DNA of 64,000 nt from Lysinibacillus_B sp036662795 (GTDB taxonomy: Bacteria > Bacillota > Bacilli > Bacillales_A > Planococcaceae), in assembly GCF_036662795.1 (NCBI RefSeq), contig NZ_JBAFWZ010000005.1, forward strand, positions 116,757 through 180,756. Reading direction: 5' to 3'. The notes under the pieces are model-generated. The model ran no database searches. It saw nothing but the letters and a program-made list of their open reading frames with translations, and was not told the DNA's origin. Of the stretch, positions 1-8,277 are shown one piece after another. The position numbers and the translations under genes are program-made. Position 1 is the stretch's first letter. Each line of letters opens with the position of its first letter.

Positions 1-841
1 GTAAACGACGGCAAACTGCGACTAAATCACCTGATTCTAATAGATGAGCCAAATAATAAAGGGCGGCATTGACATCACTGCCTCGCACCGATTTTTGCAG
101 GGCGGAGAGGAGATTGTAAAAATGCGAGCCCCCCTTATCACCGTAAACGCCAATTCTTTTTGCAAGTGATTCAATTGCACGGTCATTAAAAATCGTGACA
201 CCATCCTGTTCATCCGATGCGTAATACACTGATTCGAGAAGGGTAAGTGCTTTTCTAGCATCGCCATTGGCAGCAGCTGCAATTTGTTCTAGCTGTGTTG
301 CCGTTGCTTCGATCGCTACACTTCCTAAACCACGGTCAGTATCCGCTAGAGCCATCTTTACAAGCTTTATCACATCGAGCAAAGTTAATCGCTCAAGCTG
401 AAGAATTTCGCCACACCGAGAACGAATCGCTGGATTGACATCATGGAATGGATTTTCAGTCGTAGCGCCTATTAACACAATCGAGCCATTTTCAACATGT
501 GGTAGTAGCGTATCCTGCTGTAATTTGTTGAAGCGATGTATTTCATCTAGGAACAGCAGCACTTTGCCTGCCATTCGCGCTTCAATCACAATTTGTTCAA
601 TATCCTTTTTTCCTGCATGTGTCGCATTCAAAGCAAAGAAGGGAAGCTTGCTACTACCTGCAATTGCATTGGCAATAGATGTCTTTCCAACACCCGGTGG
701 TCCGTATAATAAAATGGACGGCACATGCCCCTTCCTAATCATCGAATAAAGAGGGGTATTGGGACCAATAATATGCTCCTGTCCGACGATTTCGTCTATA
801 TTTCGAGGACGCATTTTGTATGCTAACGGCTCATTTTGCAT
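1..841 (-). CDS. rarA: Replication-associated recombination protein RarA (MgsA/YrvN), 3' end outside window
   Basis: AAA+ ATPase related to clamp-loader subunits and RuvB that acts at stalled replication forks. The minus strand is open from an ATG at 841 to the window edge, giving about 280 of the usual ~420 residues; the C-terminal part lies outside. Visible motifs are the start MQNEPLAYKMRP, Walker A GPPGVGKTS near residue 48, Walker B LLFLDEIHRF near residue 95 and sensor 1 GATTENP near residue 125. The C-terminal oligomerisation region is only partly present. It is divergent from cymR, as in B. subtilis, where yrvN and cymR are neighbours. The assignment is firm; only the missing end is unknown. 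Confidence 0.95.
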   Translation of the reverse strand, partial: MQNEPLAYKMRPRNIDEIVGQEHIIGPNTPLYSMIRKGHVPSILLYGPPGVGKTSIANAIAGSSKLPFFALNATHAGKKDIEQIVIEARMAGKVLLFLDEIHRFNKLQQDTLLPHVENGSIVLIGATTENPFHDVNPAIRSRCGEILQLERLTLLDVIKLVKMALADTDRGLGSVAIEATATQLEQIAAAANGDARKALTLLESVYYASDEQDGVTIFNDRAIESLAKRIGVYGDKGGSHFYNLLSALQKSVRGSDVNAALYYLAHLLESGDLVAVCRRL

Positions 842-970
842 GAGGTCACTTCCTTTTTTTCTTGAAGATAAAGTGTTTATAGAACATATAATAGAGTATT
901 TCTGATAGGATATAAAGGAAATATGCTATACTTATCTATATAGAAGGATTAGAACAATAGAGGTGTTAAA

Positions 971-1390
971 ATGAAAATATCGACTAAGGGCCGTTACGGT
1001 TTAACAATTATGATTGAGCTTGCAAAGCATTATGGAGAAGGACCAATTCCCCTTCGTAAAATTGCTGCTGAAAAAGAATTATCTGAGGCATACTTAGAGC
1101 AATTAGTATCTCCACTACGTAATGCAGGACTTGTTAAAAGTGTACGTGGTGCATACGGTGGTTACATGCTTTCAAAGACCCCAGCTGAAATTACAGCTGC
1201 CGATGTAATTCGTGTACTAGAAGGACCTATTCAGCCGGTAGAGGGTATTGAAAATGAAGAAGCGCCACAGAGAGAGCTTTGGCTACGTATTCGTGATGCG
1301 GTGAAAAATGTGTTAGATACAACATCGCTAGAGGATTTAGCGAAGTATACTGATAATAATGTACATGACGGCTATATGTTCTATATTTAA
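971..1390 (+). CDS. cymR: Rrf2-family cysteine metabolism repressor CymR
   Basis: Rrf2-type winged-helix regulator of 139 aa, almost the same length as B. subtilis CymR (138 aa). CymR there represses cysteine uptake and biosynthesis genes in complex with CysK. The N-terminal sequence MKISTKGRYGLTIMIELA and the recognition-helix region with SEAYLEQLVSPLRNAGLVKS are typical. It lacks the three-cysteine Fe-S cluster motif of IscR, as expected for CymR. The ATG follows GAGGTG by five bases. A TATACT at 927-932 is a plausible -10 box without a convincing -35. It sits directly upstream of the cysteine desulfurase gene and is probably co-transcribed with it. Confidence 0.93.
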   Translation: MKISTKGRYGLTIMIELAKHYGEGPIPLRKIAAEKELSEAYLEQLVSPLRNAGLVKSVRGAYGGYMLSKTPAEITAADVIRVLEGPIQPVEGIENEEAPQRELWLRIRDAVKNVLDTTSLEDLAKYTDNNVHDGYMFYI

Positions 1391-1420
1391 TCGTTAGTTT
1401 GAAGGAGTTTTATACTTAAC

Positions 1421-2563
1421 ATGGAAACAATCTATCTTGATCATGCGGCGACAACACCAATGGCGAAGGAAGCTATCGTGGAAATGACTGCGGCGATGGA
1501 AACTGTATTCGGGAATGCTTCTAGTATTCATGGTGCTGGTCGTGAAGCACGAAAATATTTAGATGAGGCACGGAGTCTTTTAGCACATGAAATTCAAGCG
1601 AGGCAGAGTGAAATTGTTCTGACTAGTGGTGGCACAGAGTCTGATAATTTGGCGATATTCGGTACAGCATATGCGCGTGAAAATGAAGGTAAACATATTA
1701 TTACAACAGCAATTGAACACCATGCTGTCCTACATGCCTGTGAAAAGCTAGAGCGAGAAGGCTTTGATGTAACGTACTTACCGGTTGATAATACGGGACT
1801 AGTACGAGTAGAGGATGTCAAGGCTGCTCTTCGTGAGGATACAATCTTAGTAACAATTATGTATGGCAATAATGAAGTTGGTACGATTCAGCCAATTGCT
1901 GAAATTGGTGCTGTGCTAGCAGAGCATACCGCAACGTTCCATACTGATGCTGTTCAAGCGTTCGGAATCGAGGCACTGAATGTTAATGAGCTAAAGGTTG
2001 ACTTGCTTAGCGTGTCCTCACATAAAATTAATGGACCAAAAGGAATGGGCTTTCTGTATGCAAGGACTGGTGTTAAGCTTGTTTCTCTAATGCACGGTGG
2101 CTCTCAAGAGAAAAAGCGTCGCGCGGGAACCGAAAATATTCCGGCGGCGATTGGCTTTGCAGCAGCTTCAAAATTCGCAGGGATCCGACGTGAGGAAGCA
2201 AGGGGAAAATATAAGCGATTTAAAGCATTATTAGCACAGCAATTCGATGAAGCTAATATTTCATATAAAATAAATGGTCATCAGGAACAGGCATTACCGC
2301 ATGTACTGAATGTGACATTTCCCGGCACTGATGTGGAGTCATTCCTAATCAACTTAGATATGGCTGGCGTATTTGTTTCAAGTGGCTCTGCATGTACAGC
2401 CGGTTCAATTGACCCTTCACACGTGCTCGTTGCGATGTTCGGCAAGGATGTCGAGGAACTACGAAGCTCAATCCGCTTTAGCTTCGGTCTAGGCTTAACC
2501 GACGAACAAATTATCGAAGCAGGAAAGCGAACAGCAGCAATCGTCAAACGCCTTGTGAAATAG
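1421..2563 (+). CDS. yrvO: Cysteine desulfurase (NifS/IscS-like, YrvO type)
   Basis: PLP-dependent enzyme that takes sulfur from cysteine, leaving alanine and an enzyme persulfide. The 380-aa protein starts with the family motif YLDHAATTP. The PLP-binding lysine lies in SVSSHKINGPKG (about residue 202), and the persulfide cysteine in SSGSACTAGS (about residue 324). The gene is followed by mnmA after a repeat-filled gap. In B. subtilis the YrvO protein at this location is the dedicated sulfur donor to MnmA for tRNA 2-thiouridine, so the same partnership is inferred here. The start is supported by GAAGGAG, although spacing is long at about 13 bases. Confidence 0.92.
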   Translation: METIYLDHAATTPMAKEAIVEMTAAMETVFGNASSIHGAGREARKYLDEARSLLAHEIQARQSEIVLTSGGTESDNLAIFGTAYARENEGKHIITTAIEHHAVLHACEKLEREGFDVTYLPVDNTGLVRVEDVKAALREDTILVTIMYGNNEVGTIQPIAEIGAVLAEHTATFHTDAVQAFGIEALNVNELKVDLLSVSSHKINGPKGMGFLYARTGVKLVSLMHGGSQEKKRRAGTENIPAAIGFAAASKFAGIRREEARGKYKRFKALLAQQFDEANISYKINGHQEQALPHVLNVTFPGTDVESFLINLDMAGVFVSSGSACTAGSIDPSHVLVAMFGKDVEELRSSIRFSFGLGLTDEQIIEAGKRTAAIVKRLVK

Positions 2564-2622
2564 TATTATAATAAATTCAGGTGTATTGATTATTAATTGA
2601 ACATTAGTAACATAGAATTTTC

Positions 2623-2852
2623 GTTGATTGTAGTGAAAGGCGGCGAGTGTAGCTGTTGGCATGCGCCTTTCGCTACAGAGCAAAGCTTCCAGCGGGATTA
2701 GCGTCCGAGATGAGAACCTGGACCGAGCACTAGGGGAACGAAGGCTAAAGGCGTCACTTCCTGTGACAATGTCTTGGTGACCAACATCCTGTTGCCCCGA
2801 AGCGGCTCATCGGACGCCCCCCGGAAAACATTCGCCTAGAACGGAAATCAAC
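2623..2852. repeat. Dispersed palindromic element, family A copy 1 (230 bp)
   Basis: Intergenic element bounded by GTTGATT and AATCAAC, with GC-rich arms (GTAGTGAAAGGCGG near the left end, CGCCTAGAACGGAAATC at the right). It fills most of the gap between the cysteine desulfurase and mnmA. Internal blocks such as GATTAGCGTC, ACGAAGGCTA and TGTGACAAT recur in the copy at 12049-12232. The reading frames crossing it are not credible genes. Similar bounded palindromes occur at three other places in the window. Confidence 0.8.
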
Positions 2853-2920
2853 GTTTCAGGTAACAAAATAAAGACTGCGCGCCTTTTACGCGATTTTGTC
2901 TAAGAAAAGGTGAAGAAAAA

Positions 2921-4042
2921 ATGGTAGAAAAGAGAGATCCGTCACAAATTCGTGTAGTTGTTGGCATGTCTGGCGGTGTCGATTCATCAGTTGCTGCATA
3001 TTTGCTAAAACAGCAAGGCTATGATGTTATCGGTATTTTTATGAAAAACTGGGATGATACGGACGAAAACGGTGTATGTACAGCTACGGAGGATTATGAA
3101 GATGTTATTGCTGTGTGCAACCAAATCGGCATTCCGTATTATGCAGTAAACTTTGAAAAACAATACTGGGATAAAGTATTCTCGTACTTCCTAGAAGAAT
3201 ATAAAGCAGGGCGTACACCGAACCCTGATGTGATGTGTAATAAAGAAATTAAATTTAAAGCATTCCTTGAGCATGCGATGAACTTAGGCGCGGATTATTT
3301 AGCTACAGGGCATTACGCACGCGTAGAACAGCGTGAAGATGAAGTAGTGATGCTACGAGGTGTTGATAATAACAAGGATCAAACGTACTTCCTAAATCAA
3401 TTATCACAGGATCAGCTCAAGCATGTAATGTTCCCGATTGGACATTTACCAAAGCCTGAAGTTCGTAAAATTGCTGAGGAGGCAGGTCTTGCTACAGCAA
3501 AGAAAAAGGATTCTACAGGCATTTGCTTTATCGGAGAGCGTAACTTTAAGGAATTCCTTAGTCAGTACTTACCAGCGCAGCCGGGTAACATGGAAACATT
3601 TGATGGTAAAGTAATGGGAGAGCATGACGGTTTAATGTACTACACATTAGGGCAGCGTCACGGTCTTGGTATTGGTGGTGACGGTGAGCCTTGGTTCGTT
3701 CTAGGAAAAGATTTAGAGCGCAATGTGCTATATGTTGGGCAAGGCTTCCATCATGAAAAGCTTTATTCAGAGGCATTAACTGCGGTGAAGATGAACTTTA
3801 CATCAGACAAGCCGGTTCAAGCGAAATTTAACTGTACGGCGAAATTCCGTTACCGTCAGGAAGATTCTCCAGTCCAGGTTGAAATGCGTGAGGATGGAAC
3901 AGCGCTCATTACTTTTGCAGAGCCAGTCCGTGCGATTACGCCAGGACAGGCTGTTGTCTTATATGATGGTGAAGTATGCCTAGGTGGCGGTACAATTGAT
4001 GAAGTATTGAAGAACAACGAAAAACTAACATATGTAGGATAA
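2921..4042 (+). CDS. mnmA: tRNA-specific 2-thiouridylase MnmA
   Basis: Adds the 2-thio group to the wobble uridine of tRNA-Lys, Glu and Gln, using ATP and persulfide sulfur. The 373-aa protein carries the PP-loop SGGVDSSVA near residue 15. The two catalytic cysteines are in NPDVMCNKE (about residue 106) and STGICFIGER (about residue 202). GQRHGLGIGG marks the middle domain, and the C-terminal beta-barrel is present. Length and all motifs match the family. The ATG follows AGGTGAAG by a normal distance. Its sulfur donor is probably the upstream cysteine desulfurase. Confidence 0.97.
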   Translation: MVEKRDPSQIRVVVGMSGGVDSSVAAYLLKQQGYDVIGIFMKNWDDTDENGVCTATEDYEDVIAVCNQIGIPYYAVNFEKQYWDKVFSYFLEEYKAGRTPNPDVMCNKEIKFKAFLEHAMNLGADYLATGHYARVEQREDEVVMLRGVDNNKDQTYFLNQLSQDQLKHVMFPIGHLPKPEVRKIAEEAGLATAKKKDSTGICFIGERNFKEFLSQYLPAQPGNMETFDGKVMGEHDGLMYYTLGQRHGLGIGGDGEPWFVLGKDLERNVLYVGQGFHHEKLYSEALTAVKMNFTSDKPVQAKFNCTAKFRYRQEDSPVQVEMREDGTALITFAEPVRAITPGQAVVLYDGEVCLGGGTIDEVLKNNEKLTYVG

Positions 4043-4081
4043 ATAGGCGACCTCGGTCGTCTATCTTTTTGAGGTGACAGA

Positions 4082-4747
4082 ATGAAAGTAGATTATAATG
4101 AAATCGGGATTAAAGCGTTTCAGGAAAAGCGCTACGAGGATGCAGCACAGGCATTTAATGATGCTATTGAGCAAAATCCAGATGAGGCAATCGGCTATGT
4201 GAACTTTGGCAACTTATTGGCGACACTAAATGATACCGAGCGTGCAGAGCGCTTCTTTCAAAAGGCCATTGTAGTAGATGAAGGGGCAGCTACGGCTTAT
4301 TATGGTCTTGCTAATTTATACTATAATGCGGAGCGATTTATCGAGGCAGCGAAGCTTTATCAAAAGTCAATCGATCATGGTATCGAGGGAGCAGATGCTT
4401 ATTATATGCTTGCGAAAAGCTTCGAGCGAGAGGAAAACTACAAGCTAGCCTTGCCGTTTATGCAACGTGCAGCAGAGCTATCGCCAAACGATTTACAAAT
4501 TCGTTTATCGTATGGTATTTTACTGTGCACACTTGAAATGTTCGAGCATGCAGGGCCAGAGCTCCAGTTTGTCATTGACAAGGATTGGAATAATGCAGAT
4601 GCACATTACAATTTAGGCGTATTATATGCAGTATCGACATCCAAAACAGAGGATGCAAAATATCATTTAAAGCAGGCGTTCACGCTACAGCCTGAATTTG
4701 ATCAGGCGCGTTATATTTATGATATGATTTGCCAGCGCCAAAACTAA
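4082..4747 (+). CDS. yrrB: Tetratricopeptide repeat protein (YrrB-like)
   Basis: Cytoplasmic protein of 221 aa made of about six tandem TPR helix pairs, for example AIGYVNFGNLLATLND, ATAYYGLANLYYNAER and ADAHYNLGVLYAVS. It has no signal peptide or membrane segment and no catalytic domain. TPR arrays usually bind other proteins. In B. subtilis yrrB lies at the same place between mnmA and recD2, so it is probably an orthologue. Its partner is unknown; a link with tRNA thiolation is only positional. A shared hairpin terminator separates it from the convergent hisA gene. Confidence 0.85.
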   Translation: MKVDYNEIGIKAFQEKRYEDAAQAFNDAIEQNPDEAIGYVNFGNLLATLNDTERAERFFQKAIVVDEGAATAYYGLANLYYNAERFIEAAKLYQKSIDHGIEGADAYYMLAKSFEREENYKLALPFMQRAAELSPNDLQIRLSYGILLCTLEMFEHAGPELQFVIDKDWNNADAHYNLGVLYAVSTSKTEDAKYHLKQAFTLQPEFDQARYIYDMICQRQN

Positions 4748-4750
4748 CAT

Positions 4751-4781
4751 AGAAAGGCTACTCGATTGGGTAGCCTTTCTT
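4751..4781. terminator. Bidirectional intrinsic terminator between yrrB and hisA
   Basis: Perfect 11-bp stem AGAAAGGCTAC / GTAGCCTTTCT with an 8-base loop, T-rich on the plus side. It lies between two convergent genes. Confidence 0.85.
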
Positions 4782-4790
4782 ACATACGTT

Positions 4791-5543
4791 TTATTTACAA
4801 TAGGTTACAACCTGCTGGTACGGTAAATCACCACCGAAAATGTCGAGGGCGCTTCCGATTGTCACATGTAACCGGCCTTCGCTAAGTTGCTCGAATTTTC
4901 TTAAATCTTCAAGTGAACGTACCCCACCTGCATACGTAGTCGGAACGGATGTCCATTGTGCTAAATCCGCCACAAGCTCCTCCTGCATACCGCTTCGTTT
5001 ACCCTCAACATCAACTGCATGAATTAGCAGCTCATCACAATAGCCTTCAATCATTCCGATAGAGCTAGCGTTCACTTCGAAATCACTAAATTTAGTCCAC
5101 TTATCCGTGACCACATACCATTTCCCGTCCCGATTGCGGCAGCTTAAGTCAATGACAAGCTTTTCTTTCCCTACAGCAGCTACTAACCCCTCAAGACGTT
5201 CCATATCAAGTAATCCATCATGGAAAATATACGAGGTCACAATCACATGTGAGGCACCCGCGTCAATATATTTTTGGGCATTAGAGGCTGTAATACCGCC
5301 GCCAACCTGCAGACCACCCCGATACGCCTTTAATGCTGCTAGTGCGGCGTCCTCGTTACCAGAGCCAAGCATAATGACATGTCCACCTGTGAGTCTGTCC
5401 CGCTGAAACATACTCGCAAAGTACGTAGAATCATGCTCTGAAATAAAGTTCTCAATCACTTGCTTATCTTCATGTCCGAGAGTGCTTCCTACAATCTGTT
5501 TTACTTTTCCATCGTGTAAATCAATACAAGGTCTAAATTGCAA
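4791..5543 (-). CDS. hisA: ProFAR isomerase HisA of the eukaryotic (fungal HIS6) type
   Basis: Fourth step of histidine synthesis: Amadori isomerisation of ProFAR to PRFAR in a (beta/alpha)8 barrel. The 250-aa sequence resembles yeast HIS6 more than ordinary bacterial HisA. It shares CIDLHDGKVKQIVGSTL near residue 6, HVIMLG, VIVTSYIF, LVIDLSCRNRDGKW, LIHAVDVEGKRSG and IGSALDIFGGDLP, each recalled from HIS6 with few changes. No other his gene is near; it stands alone between a TPR gene and recD2. Barrel phosphate-binding loops (GGGI, AGGVRS) are visible. Function is probable; the eukaryotic affinity comes from memory of the yeast protein and needs a tree. Confidence 0.88.
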   Translation of the reverse strand: MQFRPCIDLHDGKVKQIVGSTLGHEDKQVIENFISEHDSTYFASMFQRDRLTGGHVIMLGSGNEDAALAALKAYRGGLQVGGGITASNAQKYIDAGASHVIVTSYIFHDGLLDMERLEGLVAAVGKEKLVIDLSCRNRDGKWYVVTDKWTKFSDFEVNASSIGMIEGYCDELLIHAVDVEGKRSGMQEELVADLAQWTSVPTTYAGGVRSLEDLRKFEQLSEGRLHVTIGSALDIFGGDLPYQQVVTYCK

Positions 5544-5709
5544 CGTTTAACAAACCTTTCTTAAGTAGAATATTTAATTATCATATCATTTTTATCTCTC
5601 TGAAATATAAAGAATCTTGTGAAAGACGACAAAGCTTCATATTTCAAGGACAGCATAGAGATAAATATGTTAAAATATGCGTATTATTTATCGGTAAGGA
5701 GCGAGAAGG

Positions 5710-8205
5710 GTGGCAGAAAATCTCGATTTGTTTGAATCCAATAAGCTATTTATATTAGGCCGTCCAATCGTATCTATTTTTCATAATGCAACTAATATGT
5801 ATTCGATTGTTCGTGTAAAAATTCAAGAGACAAACCTACAATATCAAGAGAAAGAAATCATTGTTGTTGGCTATTTTCCACAGCTTACAGAGGATGAAAT
5901 GTATCGATTTACGGGTGTTATAAAAACGCATCCAAAATACGGCATGCAGTTTCAGGTGGACACCTTCGAAAAAGAAATGCCTGCAACAGAAACGGGTATT
6001 GTCCATTATTTATCAAGTGATTTATTTCCGGGGATTGGGCGCAAGACAGCTGAAACGATTGTTGAAAAGCTAGGTGTGGATGCACTTCAAAGAATTATGG
6101 AAGATCCCGAGGCGCTAGATGCAATTCCGAGGCTTTCAGGCGAGAAAAAGCTGCAAATACGGTCGGCTGTTGAGCAAAATTTAGGCTTACAGCGAGTGAT
6201 GATTCAGTTGAATGATTGGGGCTTTGGACCACAGCTCGGGATGAAAATATACCAAACGTATCGTGAGGAAACGATTCCACTACTGACCGAAAATCCGTTT
6301 CGATTAATTGAGGATGTGGAAGGGGTCGGCTTCCAACGTGCAGATGAGCTAGGGGCGAGACTAGGCATTACGGGAAATCATCCGGACCGAATAAAGGCGG
6401 CAATTTTCCATGTGCTCACAACAGCTGCCTTATCAGATGGGCATGTATATTTAAATGCTGAGCATGTCCTGCCAAATGTAAAGGACATGTTAGAGCAAAG
6501 TCAGCGAGTGGAAATTCCATATGAGGCGATCTCGCAGGCGTGTATTGAAATGCGTGAGGAAAGTAAAATTTGCGGCGAGGAAACAAGACTGTATCTTCCT
6601 TCTCTTTATTTTAGTGAAATCGGCATTGCCTCAAAAATTCTTGAGTTAGTCGAGCAAAATAAAAAACATACCCATTTCTCAAAGGATGAAATTCGAAAAG
6701 CAATCGGGGAAGTAGAGGAGCGCTATGAGGTCACTTATGCTCCAACACAGGCGCAGGCAATTGAAACAGCCCTTAATTCAGCCCTGATGATACTAACGGG
6801 CGGTCCCGGTACCGGAAAAACGACAGTTATTAAAGGACTTGTCGAGGTGTATGCTGAGCTACACGGGCTTTCGCTAGATCCGAAAGTCTACGCGCAAAAA
6901 GAGGAGCCGTTTCCGATTGTGTTGGCCGCACCAACAGGCCGTGCAGCAAAGCGGTTAGCAGAATCTACAGAGCTACCAGCAATGACGATTCATCGCCTTT
7001 TAGGATTCACTGGACAAGAAAAGGACGGGGACGAGGAAATAGGACGAGACATTACGGGACGACTTGTTATTATTGATGAAATGTCCATGGTGGATACATG
7101 GCTAGCGCACCAATTAATGAAAAGCTTACCTGAGGATGTTCAAGTTGTTTTTGTTGGTGACCAAGATCAGCTACCACCAGTAGGACCCGGGCAAGTGTTA
7201 AAGGATTTACTCGCCTCAAAACAAATTCAGACGGTGGAGCTTACGGATGTTTACCGACAAGCGGAAGGGTCAACAATTATTGAAATTGCCCATAGTATTA
7301 AAAAGGGGATTGTACCCGATACATTAACGACAAAAACAGCGGATCGTTCCTTTATTAAGGCAAGTGCTGACCAAGTAACAAATGTGGTAACACAGGTTGT
7401 GAAGTCTGCTGTGGCAAAAGGTCATGCTATTAAAGATATTCAAGTACTAGCCCCAATGTATAAAGGTCCAGCCGGCATTGATGCGTTAAATAAGCAAATT
7501 CAGGAGCTTGTCAATCCGAATGATGGTACGCGGAAGGAGCTTGTATTTGGCGATACGGTTTACCGAATTGGCGATAAAGTGCTGCAGCTCGTGAATCAGC
7601 CTGAAAGTAATGTGTTTAACGGGGATATGGGTGAGGTTATTTCGATTATTAAGGCAAAGGAAACAATCGAAAAGCAGGATCTTCTCGTTGTATCGTATGA
7701 AGGGCTAGAGGTGACGTATCAGCGACCGGATTTAAATCAAATTACGCTTGCTTATTGCTGCTCCATTCATAAATCACAGGGCTCAGAGTTTCAAACAGTT
7801 ATTATGCCGGTTGTGCGGAGCTATTCAAAAATGCTACGAAGAAATTTACTTTATACCGGGATTACTCGGGCTAAAAATTTCCTCATCCTTTGTGGAGAAC
7901 CAGATGTACTAGCCTACGGATTAGCCAAAACGGATGACTTAACTCGACTAACAAGCTTACAGACAAGGTTAAATCCGATAGCTGTAGTGGAGGAGCCTGT
8001 TGTGGAGGTATCCACTCCTAAAGAGGAGAAGCTCCATGAGGTTGCACCGAGCAAACCTGCTTCATCACAACAAGAGCAGCTACAGCTAGAAAACGTAGCA
8101 AACGAACGACCACCTGTTTTAACTACAGAAACAGCGCCATACATTCATCCATTAATCGGTATGGAGGGGGTTACACCATATAATTTTCTAGAAGAGTCGT
8201 CTTAA
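5710..8205 (+). CDS. recD2: RecD2-type ATP-dependent 5'-3' DNA helicase
   Basis: Superfamily 1B helicase active without RecBC, implicated in replication fork progression and mismatch repair in B. subtilis. The 831-aa protein has an N-terminal OB-like domain, helix-hairpin-helix segments (about residues 100-230), Walker A GGPGTGKTT near residue 364, Walker B IIDEMSM, VGDQDQLPPVGPG and motif VI region LLYTGITRAK. The motif YCCSIHKSQGSEF is typical of RecD2. The start is GTG, nine bases after AAGGAG. The last ~70 residues are a low-complexity tail. A position between yrrB and alaS matches B. subtilis yrrC. Confidence 0.95.
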   Translation: MAENLDLFESNKLFILGRPIVSIFHNATNMYSIVRVKIQETNLQYQEKEIIVVGYFPQLTEDEMYRFTGVIKTHPKYGMQFQVDTFEKEMPATETGIVHYLSSDLFPGIGRKTAETIVEKLGVDALQRIMEDPEALDAIPRLSGEKKLQIRSAVEQNLGLQRVMIQLNDWGFGPQLGMKIYQTYREETIPLLTENPFRLIEDVEGVGFQRADELGARLGITGNHPDRIKAAIFHVLTTAALSDGHVYLNAEHVLPNVKDMLEQSQRVEIPYEAISQACIEMREESKICGEETRLYLPSLYFSEIGIASKILELVEQNKKHTHFSKDEIRKAIGEVEERYEVTYAPTQAQAIETALNSALMILTGGPGTGKTTVIKGLVEVYAELHGLSLDPKVYAQKEEPFPIVLAAPTGRAAKRLAESTELPAMTIHRLLGFTGQEKDGDEEIGRDITGRLVIIDEMSMVDTWLAHQLMKSLPEDVQVVFVGDQDQLPPVGPGQVLKDLLASKQIQTVELTDVYRQAEGSTIIEIAHSIKKGIVPDTLTTKTADRSFIKASADQVTNVVTQVVKSAVAKGHAIKDIQVLAPMYKGPAGIDALNKQIQELVNPNDGTRKELVFGDTVYRIGDKVLQLVNQPESNVFNGDMGEVISIIKAKETIEKQDLLVVSYEGLEVTYQRPDLNQITLAYCCSIHKSQGSEFQTVIMPVVRSYSKMLRRNLLYTGITRAKNFLILCGEPDVLAYGLAKTDDLTRLTSLQTRLNPIAVVEEPVVEVSTPKEEKLHEVAPSKPASSQQEQLQLENVANERPPVLTTETAPYIHPLIGMEGVTPYNFLEESS

Positions 8206-8227
8206 ATTTAGAGGGACTCTTCTATAC

Positions 8228-8273
8228 AAAAAGCTGATAAATTCCGAAGCTTAAGGGATTTATCAGCTTTTTT
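8228..8273. terminator. Bidirectional intrinsic terminator after recD2
   Basis: Long stem AAAAAGCTGATAAAT / ATTTATCAGCTTTTTT around a 10-15 base loop. It serves both recD2 and the convergent MocR gene. Confidence 0.85.
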
Positions 8274-8277
8274 AAAT

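Noticed and set aside
435..749. 104-codon plus-strand frame at the left end
   Set aside because: It is the antisense shadow of rarA, whose minus-strand frame contains Walker A and B motifs.
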